Position numbers and translations under genes: made by a program. A stretch of 37,759 nucleotides of DNA from Aequorivita sp. GTDB lineage: Bacteria; Bacteroidota; Bacteroidia; Flavobacteriales; Flavobacteriaceae. Of the stretch, positions 1 to 8,259 are shown piece after piece. The stretch covers positions 1 to 37,759 of the forward strand of contig JAPKFY010000055.1 of NCBI GenBank assembly GCA_026646335.1. The letters run 5' to 3'. The notes under the pieces are model-generated. The model saw only the letters and a program-made list of their open reading frames with translations, did not search any database and had not been told where the DNA came from. How positions within the stretch are numbered: position 1 is the stretch's first letter; each line of letters starts with the position of its first letter.

Positions 1-202
1 TAATATTGCGACCATACATCCGTAAGAGCTCGACTCCCTCAAAAAAATCCCAGAAAATCTCACTTAGTTTAGTTTCTTTGTTGCCGCCTACCGTTTCCGG
101 CAAGCAGCTACGCTGTCAATTTCAATATCTCAATGAACTTATGTTTCTATTTTTGCTCGCTTTCAAATCGTGTTTTGTAGTCACTCATTGTTTTAGCGGG
201 TG
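1..202 (-). other. probable transcribed leader running left, likely pre-rRNA leader
   Basis: No convincing protein gene lies here. Reading the minus strand, the stretch follows two strong promoters and contains a boxA-like element GTTCATTGA at 138-130, followed by ATATTGAAATTGACAGC. I recall similar strings from leaders upstream of flavobacterial 16S rRNA genes. A 13-codon minus-strand reading frame (ATG at 188, stop at 147, MSDYKTRFESEQK) sits right after the second promoter but may be chance. The downstream gene lies beyond the left edge, so the rRNA assignment is an inference from promoter strength and boxA resemblance only. Confidence 0.4.
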
Positions 203-232
203 CAAATGTACAACTCTTTTTCAATCCTGCAA
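203..232 (-). promoter_or_regulatory. leftward promoter P2, Bacteroidota sigma-A type
   Basis: On the minus strand TTG (232-230), an exact 19-base spacer and TACATTTG (210-203) match the Bacteroidota consensus TTG-N19-TAnnTTTG. The -7 box is followed by CACCCGC, as in the tRNA-Lys promoter of this window (17100-17113). It is a near copy of P1 112 bases upstream, with a shared spacer core GGATTGAAAAA. Confidence 0.75.
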
Positions 233-316
233 TACTTTTTGTAAAATATTTCAAAAATTTTAAAGAACGCTGTTTTGCTTTGCTGAACAGTTTGTAGTTG
301 TTCTTTTAAGCGGGTG

Positions 317-347
317 CAAATATAGATTGCTTTTTCAATCCCACAAA
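317..347 (-). promoter_or_regulatory. leftward promoter P1, Bacteroidota sigma-A type
   Basis: On the minus strand TTTG (347-344), a 19-base spacer and TATATTTG (324-317) give a perfect consensus promoter followed by CACCCGC. Together with P2 it makes a tandem promoter pair, an arrangement known for ribosomal RNA operons. From 348 to 587 I see only AT-rich sequence with no gene. Confidence 0.75.
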
Positions 348-587
348 CTTAATTGATGTTTATTTTGCAATATTTTTCAAGGCATTGACTAAGCATTTGA
401 AAAGCCATAACTTAGCTTAAAAAATAAATCTGCGCCTTCTTATACCTTAATATATATACTATTTTAAAAAGCAAAAGCGAAACCTCTTCAAAACGACAAT
501 GAATATCTTACCCCGTAAATCCATGAAGATTCAAAAATCAATTCACCTTAGTTAATTAAAAGAAAAAGGAATACCTTAAATTCCATA

Positions 588-618
588 TTGCAAACTGCAG
601 AAACTAATAGTATCTTTG
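588..618 (+). promoter_or_regulatory. thrS operon promoter
   Basis: TTG (588-590), a 20-base spacer and TATCTTTG (611-618) match the Bacteroidota promoter consensus. The TTG at 616 that could be read as a thrS start is part of the -7 box, so translation must begin downstream at ATG 640. The expected transcript start near 624 leaves a short 5' leader. Confidence 0.75.
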
Positions 619-639
619 CACCCTAAAATTTTTCAGTAT

Positions 640-2586
640 ATGATAGCCATTACCCTACCAGATGGAAGTGTAAAGCATTTTGATGCAGGCGTTACGCCAA
701 TGGACGTAGCCATAAGTATTAGCGAAGGATTTGCGCGAAACGTTATTTCGGCATCCTTTAATGATGTAACTATTGAATCAACCACTCCATTAATGGAAGA
801 CGGAAGCTTAGTTTTATATACTTGGAACAACGACGAAGGAAAAAGAGCTTTCTGGCATTCTTCTGCGCATATACTTGCACAGGCTTTGGAACAATTATAT
901 CCAGGAATAAAATTGACTATTGGTCCTGCTATTGAAAATGGATTTTATTACGATGTGGATTTTGGCGACAAAACCATTGCGGAAAAAGACTTAAAGGAGA
1001 TTGAAGATAGAATGCTGGAGATTGCCCGTGGAAAACATGAATTTTCGCTGCGTGAATCTTCAAAGACGGATGCTTTGGACTATTATAAGAAGCAAGGCAA
1101 TGAATATAAAGTTGAATTGATCGAAAACCTTGAGGACGGAACCATCACGTTCTGCGATCATGATACGTTTACAGATCTTTGCCGTGGCGGACATATTCCG
1201 AACACGGGAATTGTGAAGGCTATTAAATTAATGAGCATTGCCGGAGCCTATTGGAGAGGTGATGAGAAGAACAAACAGCTTACCCGTATCTATGGAATCA
1301 GTTTCCCAAAACAAAAAGACTTAACTGAATATCTGGAATTGCTGGAACAAGCCAAACAACGCGATCACCGAAAATTAGGAAAGGAGCTCGAGCTTTTCAC
1401 CTTTTCACAGAAAGTTGGCCAAGGACTTCCGCTTTGGCTGCCCAAAGGTGCTGCACTTCGCGAGAGACTTGAGAATTTTTTGAAAAAAGCCCAGAAAAAG
1501 GCCGGATACGAAATGGTGATTACCCCACATATTGGCCAAAAGGAACTTTACGTTACATCTGGTCATTATGAAAAATATGGCGCTGATAGTTTTCAACCAA
1601 TACTTACGCCGAGCGAAGGTGAAGTGTTTCTTTTGAAGCCGATGAACTGCCCGCACCACTGTGAAATATACAACAGCAGACCTTGGTCTTACAAAGATTT
1701 ACCGAAGCGTTTTGCTGAATTTGGCACTGTTTACCGTTACGAACAAAGTGGCGAGCTGCACGGCTTGACCCGTGTTCGCGGTTTTACGCAAGATGATGCA
1801 CATATTTTCTGTACGCCAGAGCAGCTTGATGAGGAGTTCAAGAAAGTAATAGATTTGGTTTTGTATGTTTTTGGATCTTTAGGATTTGACAATTTTACAA
1901 CGCAGGTTTCGCTAAGAGACCCCAATAAGCCAGAGAAATACATTGGAAGCCTAGATTTATGGAAAAAAGCAGAACAAGCTATAATAAGTGCCGTAAAAGA
2001 TAAAGGGCTTGACTATGTAATAGAAGAAGGCGAGGCCGCATTCTATGGCCCTAAACTTGACTTTATGGTCAAAGACGCCTTGGGAAGAAGCTGGCAACTA
2101 GGGACTATACAGGTTGACTATACGCTTCCAGAGCGCTTCGAACTAGAGTATAAAGGCAGTGATAACGAGATGCACCGCCCTGTTATGATTCACAGGGCGC
2201 CCTTTGGAAGCATGGAACGTTTTGTGGCAATCCTGTTGGAACACACCGGCGGAAACTTTCCGCTTTGGTTGATGCCTGAACAGGTGAGTATATTGTCATT
2301 AAGTGAAAAATATGAAAAATACTCCCAAAAAGTTTTAAATTTGCTTGAAAATGACGAAATTCGCGCCCTTGTTGACAATAGGAACGAGACAATTGGCAAG
2401 AAAATAAGGGAGGCCGAAATGAACAAAATCCCGTATATGTTGATTGTTGGGGAGCAGGAAGAGAAAGATGGAACGGTTTCTGTGCGTAAACACGGGGAAG
2501 GCGATTTGGGCACAATGACGCCAAAAGCCTTTTCAGAATTGATTCAACAAGCAGTAAAAGAAGAATTAAAAGAATTTAACGTTTAA
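640..2586 (+). CDS. thrS: threonine--tRNA ligase
   Basis: Class II aminoacyl-tRNA synthetase that charges tRNA-Thr in the cytoplasm. From ATG 640 it is 648 aa, the usual bacterial length. An N-terminal TGS domain (about 1-60, starting MIAITLPDG) is followed by the editing domain with HSSAH, then the catalytic core with [10 protein letters not shown] (zinc-ligand Cys), motif 2 [17 protein letters not shown] and motif 3 [10 protein letters not shown], and a C-terminal anticodon-binding domain. An in-frame TTG at 616 lies inside the promoter -7 box and is not the start. The gene leads the thrS-infC-rpmI-rplT operon; the infC start follows the stop by about 15 bases. Confidence 0.97.
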   Translation: MIAITLPDGSVKHFDAGVTPMDVAISISEGFARNVISASFNDVTIESTTPLMEDGSLVLYTWNNDEGKRAFWHSSAHILAQALEQLYPGIKLTIGPAIENGFYYDVDFGDKTIAEKDLKEIEDRMLEIARGKHEFSLRESSKTDALDYYKKQGNEYKVELIENLEDGTITFCDHDTFTDLCRGGHIPNTGIVKAIKLMSIAGAYWRGDEKNKQLTRIYGISFPKQKDLTEYLELLEQAKQRDHRKLGKELELFTFSQKVGQGLPLWLPKGAALRERLENFLKKAQKKAGYEMVITPHIGQKELYVTSGHYEKYGADSFQPILTPSEGEVFLLKPMNCPHHCEIYNSRPWSYKDLPKRFAEFGTVYRYEQSGELHGLTRVRGFTQDDAHIFCTPEQLDEEFKKVIDLVLYVFGSLGFDNFTTQVSLRDPNKPEKYIGSLDLWKKAEQAIISAVKDKGLDYVIEEGEAAFYGPKLDFMVKDALGRSWQLGTIQVDYTLPERFELEYKGSDNEMHRPVMIHRAPFGSMERFVAILLEHTGGNFPLWLMPEQVSILSLSEKYEKYSQKVLNLLENDEIRALVDNRNETIGKKIREAEMNKIPYMLIVGEQEEKDGTVSVRKHGEGDLGTMTPKAFSELIQQAVKEELKEFNV

Positions 2587-2601
2587 CTAAATATTTTAGC
2601 C

Positions 2602-3156
2602 ATAGCAATACGAAGAAAAAGAAGTAGAGGCCCTGCAAGGGTAATTAAGGAAGATCAACACAGAATCAATGGAAAGATTCGTGCTGAAGAAGTACGCCTT
2701 GTAGGAGACAATGTTGAAATAGGAGTTTATCCTTTAAAAAAAGCGCGTGAAATTGCCGAAGAGCAAGAACTCGATCTCGTGGAAATTTCACCAAATGCAG
2801 TCCCTCCCGTTTGTAAAGTAATAGACTATAAAAAGTTTGTTTACGAACAGAAAAAACGTGAGAAAGTCCTAAAGGCAAAAGCAACCAAGGTTACCATTAA
2901 GGAAATCAGGTTTGGGCCAAATACAGACGACCACGATTACGATTTTAAAAAGAAACACGGCGAAAAGTTTTTGCAGGAAGGTTCAAAATTGAAAGCTTAT
3001 GTTTTCTTTAAAGGACGTTCCATCATTTACAAAGACCAAGGTGAAATTTTGCTTTTGCGTCTTGCCCGAGATCTTGAGGAGTTCGGAAAAGTGGAGCAAA
3101 TGCCAAAACTGGAAGGCAAGCGAATGATTATGTTCATTGCCCCCAAGAAAAAGTAA
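2602..3156 (+). CDS. infC: translation initiation factor IF-3, non-AUG start
   Basis: IF-3 binds the 30S subunit and proofreads initiator tRNA and start codons. The first in-frame ATG (2779) would remove the whole N-terminal domain and linker, but the frame is open back to the thrS stop and encodes the conserved N-domain: [19 protein letters not shown], then HRINGKIRA and [18 protein letters not shown]. No ATG, GTG or TTG is available there, so the start must be a rare codon: most likely ATA at 2602 (184 aa), with ATT at 2593 and ATA at 2608 as alternatives. Rare infC start codons are known in other bacteria (AUU in E. coli), where they let IF-3 repress its own translation. The C-domain ([17 protein letters not shown]) is complete. 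Confidence 0.93.
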   Translation: MAIRRKRSRGPARVIKEDQHRINGKIRAEEVRLVGDNVEIGVYPLKKAREIAEEQELDLVEISPNAVPPVCKVIDYKKFVYEQKKREKVLKAKATKVTIKEIRFGPNTDDHDYDFKKKHGEKFLQEGSKLKAYVFFKGRSIIYKDQGEILLLRLARDLEEFGKVEQMPKLEGKRMIMFIAPKKK

Positions 3157-3232
3157 TCAGTACGCTGTGTACAGCAATCAGTATTGATTCGAATAAAAAA
3201 GAAATAATATCCAGAATGTTGGATTCATTATA

Positions 3233-3297
3233 ACACTCCTTTGCTAAAGCTAGGGAGTGTATAAAAAGAAACCCTCCTTCGCTAAAGCTACGGAGGG
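3233..3297. repeat. two related REP-like palindromes in the infC-rpmI spacer
   Basis: Two imperfect copies of the same element lie in tandem. Copy 1 (3233-3260) has arms ACACTCC and GGAGTGT around TTTGCTAAAGCTAG. Copy 2 (3272-3297) has arms CCCTCC and GGAGGG around TTCGCTAAAGCTAC. Both share the core CGCTAAAGCTA-like loop. They are transcribed within the operon and could fold as two RNA hairpins. Dispersed elements of this sort are frequent between flavobacterial genes; no function is evident. Confidence 0.7.
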
Positions 3298-3332
3298 CGA
3301 AAGAAGCGAAGTAATAATTAATATTAGGAAAC

Positions 3333-3530
3333 ATGCCGAAACAAAAAACAAAATCCAGTGCCAAAAAGCGTTTTAAGCTTACAGGTACGGGTAAAATCAA
3401 AAGAAAGCATGCGTTTAAAAGCCACATCTTAACAAAGAAAAGCAAAAAACGCAAACTTGCATTGACCCATGATGGGTTGGTGGACAAGGCCGACGAAAGC
3501 AATGTTAAGCAAATGCTTCGATTGAAGTAA
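3333..3530 (+). CDS. rpmI: 50S ribosomal protein L35
   Basis: A 65-aa basic protein of the large ribosomal subunit, with the family signature [20 protein letters not shown] at the N-terminus and a Lys/Arg-rich body ([19 protein letters not shown]). Its length matches the family. It sits between infC and rplT, the canonical order, so it is probably co-transcribed from the thrS promoter. The spacer from infC is unusually long (about 176 bases) and holds two REP-like palindromes. Confidence 0.97.
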   Translation: MPKQKTKSSAKKRFKLTGTGKIKRKHAFKSHILTKKSKKRKLALTHDGLVDKADESNVKQMLRLK

Positions 3531-3586
3531 GAACGCTTAACCGGTTAAAAAAAATCATTTAAACCCTGGAGTAGCGCAATAAAAGA

Positions 3587-3619
3587 ATTCAGAATTCAGA
3601 ATTCATAATTCAGAATTGA
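3587..3619. repeat. AATTCAGA-type simple repeat
   Basis: The rpmI-rplT spacer contains GAATTCAGAATTCAGAATTC followed by ATAATTCAGAATTG, about four degenerate copies of an 8-base AT-rich unit. A similar run, TGAATTATGAATTATGAAT, lies at 12417-12435. These low-complexity tracts look like replication-slippage products and are not linked to any gene function. Confidence 0.6.
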
Positions 3620-3650
3620 AGAATCGCCTGCTACAAAAAAAAACAAAATT

Positions 3651-3995
3651 ATGCCAAGATCAGTAAATTCAGTTGCGAAGAGAGCCCGCAGAAAAAAGGT
3701 TCTTAAACAAGCCAAAGGTTTCTTTGGAAGACGTAAAAACGTATGGACAGTTGCTAAAAACGCTGTGGACAAAGCAATGCTTTATTCATACCGTGACCGT
3801 CGTACCAAAAAGAGAAATTTCAGAGCTCTTTGGATTACCCGTATCAACGCGGGTGCAAGACAGCATGGAATGTCTTATTCACAATTTATGGGTAGCATGA
3901 AAAACAGTGGAATCGAACTTAACCGTAAGGTTTTGGCAGATTTGGCAATGAACCACCCAGAGGCTTTTGCCGCTATAGTAAACAAAGTAAAATAA
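3651..3995 (+). CDS. rplT: 50S ribosomal protein L20
   Basis: L20 binds 23S rRNA early in large-subunit assembly and in several bacteria represses the rpmI-rplT message. The 114-aa protein begins [20 protein letters not shown] and carries the conserved [21 protein letters not shown] and [20 protein letters not shown] blocks. Length and order agree with the family. It is the last gene of the operon; a strong terminator follows 30 bases after the stop. Confidence 0.97.
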   Translation: MPRSVNSVAKRARRKKVLKQAKGFFGRRKNVWTVAKNAVDKAMLYSYRDRRTKKRNFRALWITRINAGARQHGMSYSQFMGSMKNSGIELNRKVLADLAMNHPEAFAAIVNKVK

Positions 3996-4024
3996 GACAT
4001 TTATAAACTATATTATTTCGCCTA

Positions 4025-4052
4025 AAAACCGCTTCAGCAATGAGGCGGTTTT
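4025..4052 (+). terminator. intrinsic terminator of the thrS-rplT operon
   Basis: A 12-bp stem (4025-4036 with 4041-4052; core AACCGCTTCA / TGAGGCGGTT, one G-T pair) closes a GCAA tetraloop and runs into a T tract (4049-4057). It lies immediately after rplT. Confidence 0.9.
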
Positions 4053-4107
4053 TTTTTGTGAAAACTTCAACTAAAGAAGTTTCAGTATCTTCGTTAAAAA
4101 TAGACGA

Positions 4108-5055
4108 ATGCTTCGTTCCGTATTTCTACTTTTCACAATGCTTTTTGTTTCGGAAGGTTTTCTTTTCGCACAAAAAGGAACAGGAAAACTATACAGGATT
4201 GACAGATATGAATCCATCTATCTTCCCTTGGGAAAGATTTCCTTTGCCGATACACTAATCGAATATAAAGTTGGATCGCCCCCGCCTATTCAAAAATATA
4301 GGGATAGCGTGCAATGTCTTCACGAACCAAACTACAAGAATTACCAAACCCCAAATTTTCTTTCGTTGGGTTGTGGTGGAAGTTTAACCGTAGAATTTAC
4401 AGACAATGGTTTTATGAACCTGCCGGGCGATGACCTCTATCTTTTTGAAGTCGGGCCCTCCAAAGAACCGGCTAAAGTAGAAATTTCACAGAATGGCATT
4501 GATTGGATTTATGCCGGTAAAATAGCTGGAGGAAAGTCATCTTTAGATTTAACCAAAGAAGGAATTGACGACGAAACTGTATTCTATTTTCTTAGAATAA
4601 CCGACTTAAAAGACCTCTGCAAAAGTAAAAGTGCAGGAGCAGATATCGATGCCATTGGAGCCATCAATAGTGTTATAAAACTCACTATAAACGCTGACGT
4701 TTTGTTTGATGTAGCCAAATATGAATTAAAAGAAAATGCCAAACAAGGTCTTGACTCTTTGTGGAAAACTATCCAGAAAGTAAATAAAGCTACAATTTTA
4801 GTAGAAGGTCATACAGATAGTGAAGGTGATGAAGCTTCAAATATGACACTTTCGGAAAACCGATGTATTTCAGTAAAGGATAGATTGATTGAAATTTTTG
4901 GCGAAAACCCTCTATACGAATTTGAAATAAAACCTTACGGTGAAAGCAAACCGCGTGTTCCAAACGATACTGAAGATAACAAACAACGAAACAGGAGGGT
5001 TGAAATTACCGTTTTACCGCCAAAGGATTATTACGAAAGCCTATCCAGGGATTAG
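4108..5055 (+). CDS. exported OmpA-family peptidoglycan-binding protein
   Basis: A 315-aa protein with a signal peptide (MLRSVFLLFTMLFVSEGFLFAQ, cleavage probably after the Gln-containing AQ near 22). The middle region (about 30-190) is of unknown fold. The C-terminal OmpA domain (about 195-300) shows VLFDVAKYELKENAK, LVEGHTDSEGDEASN, LSENRCISVKDRL, PYGESKPRVPNDTEDN and QRNRRVEITV, including the Asp and Arg positions that grip diaminopimelate in peptidoglycan. It probably tethers the outer membrane or a periplasmic complex to the wall. An upstream TATCTTCG (4086-4093) is a possible weak -7 box. It is a single gene between a terminator and a convergent gene. The specific role is unknown. Confidence 0.85.
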   Translation: MLRSVFLLFTMLFVSEGFLFAQKGTGKLYRIDRYESIYLPLGKISFADTLIEYKVGSPPPIQKYRDSVQCLHEPNYKNYQTPNFLSLGCGGSLTVEFTDNGFMNLPGDDLYLFEVGPSKEPAKVEISQNGIDWIYAGKIAGGKSSLDLTKEGIDDETVFYFLRITDLKDLCKSKSAGADIDAIGAINSVIKLTINADVLFDVAKYELKENAKQGLDSLWKTIQKVNKATILVEGHTDSEGDEASNMTLSENRCISVKDRLIEIFGENPLYEFEIKPYGESKPRVPNDTEDNKQRNRRVEITVLPPKDYYESLSRD

Positions 5056-5075
5056 GGATTAGGGATTAGAGATTA
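5048..5075. repeat. GGGATTA heptamer tandem repeat over a stop codon
   Basis: Four tandem 7-base units (three GGGATTA and one GAGATTA) begin inside the last codons of the OmpA-family gene, so the stop TAG at 5053 is supplied by the repeat itself. A lone related copy, CAGGGATTA, ends crtYcd at 22083-22091. It is probably a slippage-prone or REP-associated tract. Confidence 0.65.
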
Positions 5076-5091
5076 GGTATGAGCCGGGGAA

Positions 5092-5123
5092 TTTGGCCCT
5101 TCTACTGCGCTCAGGGTGCCAAA
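5092..5123. repeat. REP-like hairpin between convergent genes
   Basis: TTTGGC plus CCT (5092-5100) pair with AGG and GCCAAA (5113-5123) around TCTACTGCGCTC. The CTGCGCTCAGGG core resembles dispersed palindromic elements common in Bacteroidota intergenic DNA; a related fragment, ACTTCGGCTTCGCTCAGT, is found at 6495-6512 after dnaB. It may also help terminate transcription from both sides. Confidence 0.45.
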
Positions 5124-5155
5124 ATTGGTATTTATATTTGGGGAATTTGAAAAAA

Positions 5156-6415
5156 TTAAGTCTTCTGCTTCTTCTTCTTTGCCGCAGGAAAAAGCACATT
5201 ATTCAAAATAAGCCTATAGCCCGGTGAATTTGGGTGTAGCGCCAATTCGGTCTTGGCATCCCCTACTCTATGCTGATAATCTTCCGGGTCGTGGCCGCCG
5301 TAGAAAGTAAAGAAGCCTTTTCCTTTTATTCCGTGAATATAACGGGCTTCCCCGTTACTTTTGTTTTCGCCCATCACCAAAACATTGCTCTTAATTAAAT
5401 CAGGATCAAAAGAAGTTGTCTGCCCCATAAATCCTTTTACCAAAGCGGTGTGGTTTTGACAAAGCATCGTAGGGATTGGGTCCCATTTTGCCGAATAATC
5501 CATTAAGGTGAAGTAGTCGCTTTCCTTTGAAATCCGCCGTTTTTCCGTCATATCAATACTTGAAAACTCATAAACCATCGGGCTTCGTTCCAAAATATAA
5601 TCTTTAAAAGCGAAGGTTTTGTTGTAATCTATTTTACTTTGATATCCAGGTTCACTTGGGTCGCCGTCAAACATCGGCTCACAAATATCAACGCCTTCGG
5701 CAGAAAGGGCAATGTCAAAACTATCAGTCGCGCTGCACATAGCAAACATAAACCCGCCTCCAATTACATAATCCCGGATCTTTTTGGCAACGTCCAATTT
5801 CTCTTCAGAAACTTTATTGTAACCCAATTTTGCAGCAAGTGCTTCAGCTTTATTCTTTTCTTCAATATACCACGGTGTGGAACGATAGGCACGATAGAAT
5901 TTTCCGTATTGTCCAGTAAAATCTTCGTGGTGTAAATGCAACCAATCGTAAAGAATCAATTGGTCCCCCAAAACCTCTTCGTCATAAATTACGGTATATG
6001 GAATTTCAGCATAGGTCAAAACCATTGTCACGGCATCGTCCCACGGAAGGTTTCCTTTTGGGGAATAGACTGCAATTTTAGGGGCTTTTTCTAAAACCAC
6101 TGCGTCCATGTTCTTGGATGGACTACTAATGTCTGTAAGGATTTGTTCGGTTTTGCTATCGGAAATCACTTCAAAGGAAACCCCGCGAATCTGACATTCC
6201 TTTTGTATTTCGGGAGAATCGGGCATTAAAAAGGAACCGCCGCGATAATTGAGCAACCATTTTACTTTTTGTTGTTTTTCCAAAACCCAATAGGTAATTC
6301 CGTAAGCTTTTAAATGTTCCTTTTGGCTTTCGGCATCCATTGGGATGAGGATGTAGGAAGCTGAAGCTTTTATGGAAAAAAGAAGTAAAAATATGATAAG
6401 AATAAAACGTGCCAT
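5156..6415 (-). CDS. secreted ThuA/class I glutamine amidotransferase-like protein
   Basis: A 419-aa protein with a signal peptide (RFILIIFLLLFSIKASAS, cut near residue 20). I recall similar flavobacterial proteins carrying the database name asparagine synthetase B, but no N-terminal catalytic Cys2 or AsnB ATP-binding motif is visible. Instead, a Gly-rich turn followed by Cys (VIGGGFMFAMCSATD, Cys227) looks like the nucleophile elbow of the glutamine-amidotransferase-like fold, and GKGFFTFYGGHDPEDYQ (365-381) resembles the GHD-P motif of ThuA-like proteins. The N-terminal part contains the very conserved-looking YGITYWVLEKQQKVKWLLNY. The exported location argues against amino-acid synthesis. 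Substrate unknown; it stands alone, convergent with the OmpA-family gene. The C-terminus is Lys-rich. Confidence 0.6.
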   Translation of the reverse strand: MARFILIIFLLLFSIKASASYILIPMDAESQKEHLKAYGITYWVLEKQQKVKWLLNYRGGSFLMPDSPEIQKECQIRGVSFEVISDSKTEQILTDISSPSKNMDAVVLEKAPKIAVYSPKGNLPWDDAVTMVLTYAEIPYTVIYDEEVLGDQLILYDWLHLHHEDFTGQYGKFYRAYRSTPWYIEEKNKAEALAAKLGYNKVSEEKLDVAKKIRDYVIGGGFMFAMCSATDSFDIALSAEGVDICEPMFDGDPSEPGYQSKIDYNKTFAFKDYILERSPMVYEFSSIDMTEKRRISKESDYFTLMDYSAKWDPIPTMLCQNHTALVKGFMGQTTSFDPDLIKSNVLVMGENKSNGEARYIHGIKGKGFFTFYGGHDPEDYQHRVGDAKTELALHPNSPGYRLILNNVLFPAAKKKKQKT

Positions 6416-6537
6416 CTTGCGAAGATAACGACAATTTTTAAGTCATGTTTTAGATATGAAAAATTATAATCAGCAATAAAGTCCTTTTGACTGTACTTCG
6501 GCTTCGCTCAGTAGAACCGCTGAAAGTGTCATTTCAA

Positions 6538-8091
6538 TTAAAACGGCACATCATTATCCTCTTCAATAGAGAAATCATTGTTCATGGAACTTCCGAAAGC
6601 TTCATTTGGCGACGGCAAATTCTTCGTTTTAAAAGTATCGTCATTTGCGGCATCGTTCATTCGGGAATGGATTTCTATTGGGGTATCAAAATTATCGAGA
6701 CTTTCAAACTTACCAAGATGACCGATAAATTTCAAGCGAATTTCATCCAAACCACCGTTACGGTGTTTCGCTACAATAAATTCTGCTTGTCCTGCTGTTG
6801 GTGTGTGTTCCTCATCATCCCATTCGTCAATTTTGTAGTATTCCGGACGATAGATAAAGGAAACAATATCGGCATCCTGCTCAATGGCTCCAGATTCACG
6901 AAGATCGGAGAGCAAAGGGCGTTTGCTGCCCCCACGGGTTTCAACAGCACGGGAAAGTTGTGAAAGTGCAATTACGGGTATATTCAGCTCTTTTGCCAAA
7001 GCTTTTAAGTTTCGCGAAATAGTTGAAATTTCCTGTTCGCGGTTCCCTCCCTTTTGGTTTCCACCGGCGGTCATCAATTGCAAATAATCAACAATTATAA
7101 GTTTGATGCCGTGTTGTGATGAAAGTCGTCGTGCCTTTGCACGAAGATCAAAAATTGATAATGAAGGACTATCATCTATAAAAAGAGGTGCCTTTTCAAG
7201 ACCTTTCACTTTTACATTCAACTGTTCCCATTCGTGTTTCTCAAGGTTCCCGGTTCGCAGTTTTTCTGAGCTTAAATGTGTTTCAGAAGAAATCAATCGC
7301 GTTATCAATTGCACGGAAGACATCTCCAAAGAGAAAAATGCAACGGGAATATTGTGTTCTACGGCAATATTCCGCGCCATGGAAAGCGTCAAGGCCGTTT
7401 TACCCATACCTGGACGGGCCGCAATAATAATCAAATCACTTGGTTGCCAGCCCGAAGTAAGCTTATCAACCTTTGCAAAACCGGAAGGAACTCCGGAAAG
7501 CCCTTCTTTATTGGCTATTTCCTCAATTCTCTTCTTTGCCTGGATTACAAGATTCTGTGCAGTTTCGGAAGAACGCTTTATGTTTCCCTGTGTTACTTCA
7601 TATAATTTCGCTTCGGCATTGTCCAAAAGGTCAAAAACATCGGTGCTTTCATTATAGGAATCCTCGATTATTTCGTTTGAAATTTTTATCAAACTCCTTT
7701 GAATATATTTCTGAAGAATGATGCGCGCGTGGAACTCGATATGTGCCGAAGAGGACACTTTTTGGGTCAATTGAATCAAATAAAACTCACCTCCCACAAG
7801 CTCCAATTTTCCCTGTTGCTTGAGTTTCGTGGAAACGGTTAATAAGTCCACTGGTTGGCTGTCTTCAAACAGATTATGTATGGCCTCAAAAATGTATTGA
7901 TGTGCCTGTTTGTAAAAAACCTCAGAATGTAGTATATCTATTACCTCATCAACCCCTTTTTTGTCAATCATCAAAGCTCCTAGCACAACTTCTTCTAAAT
8001 CAAGTGCTTGAGGGGGTATTTTTCCCTTTTCAAGTGATATAACTTGAGCAGAGCGAGGTGAAAAACTGGTATGAGGTTTAATTTTTTCCAT
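6538..8091 (-). CDS. dnaB: replicative DNA helicase DnaB
   Basis: Hexameric 5'-3' helicase of the replication fork. The 517-aa protein has the N-terminal primase-interacting domain (about 25-130), a linker helix, and a RecA-like C-domain with Walker A ARPGMGKT (225-232), the FFSLEMS block, Walker B LIIVDYLQL (331-339), LSQLSRAVETR and DLRESGAIEQDAD. It is longer than E. coli DnaB because of a C-terminal tail after about 465 that is acidic, poorly structured and ends IEEDNDVPF, very like the SSB acidic tip. A possible TACATTCG -7 box lies at 8103-8096, very close to the start, implying a short or absent leader. Confidence 0.97.
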   Translation of the reverse strand: MEKIKPHTSFSPRSAQVISLEKGKIPPQALDLEEVVLGALMIDKKGVDEVIDILHSEVFYKQAHQYIFEAIHNLFEDSQPVDLLTVSTKLKQQGKLELVGGEFYLIQLTQKVSSSAHIEFHARIILQKYIQRSLIKISNEIIEDSYNESTDVFDLLDNAEAKLYEVTQGNIKRSSETAQNLVIQAKKRIEEIANKEGLSGVPSGFAKVDKLTSGWQPSDLIIIAARPGMGKTALTLSMARNIAVEHNIPVAFFSLEMSSVQLITRLISSETHLSSEKLRTGNLEKHEWEQLNVKVKGLEKAPLFIDDSPSLSIFDLRAKARRLSSQHGIKLIIVDYLQLMTAGGNQKGGNREQEISTISRNLKALAKELNIPVIALSQLSRAVETRGGSKRPLLSDLRESGAIEQDADIVSFIYRPEYYKIDEWDDEEHTPTAGQAEFIVAKHRNGGLDEIRLKFIGHLGKFESLDNFDTPIEIHSRMNDAANDDTFKTKNLPSPNEAFGSSMNNDFSIEEDNDVPF

Positions 8092-8208
8092 TATGCGAAT
8101 GTAAATAAAATGTTAAGAGGAAGGAATGACTTTCATCAGTACGATATTAACCATTCATCAACAATTGAACTGTTGAAAACTCTAAAATATTGTTAATAAC
8201 CCAATAAA

Positions 8209-8234
8209 AAATCCGAGGTGGGAACCTCGGATTT
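8209..8234 (-). terminator. intrinsic terminator after accA
   Basis: An 11-bp stem (AAATCCGAGGT 8209-8219 with ACCTCGGATTT 8224-8234) closes GGGA. On the minus strand it is followed by a T tract (complement of the A run 8206-8211), 25 bases after the accA stop, separating it from dnaB. Confidence 0.88.
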
Positions 8235-8259
8235 ACGTAATGTAAAGCTATAGTACAAT

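Noticed and set aside
6-263. 85-codon reading frame on the plus strand at the left end
   Set aside because: Composition is low-complexity and it runs antisense through two leftward promoters and the probable leader; no protein motif.
616-639. TTG start for thrS 24 bases upstream
   Set aside because: The TTG is part of the -7 promoter box TATCTTTG, so it cannot be in the mRNA leader used for translation.
6487-6963. 158-codon frame antisense to dnaB
   Set aside because: It lies within a strongly conserved gene on the other strand and has no recognisable domain; it is a shadow frame.
7103-7657. 184-codon frame antisense to dnaB
   Set aside because: Same reason; Ser/Arg-rich composition follows from the complementary coding sequence.
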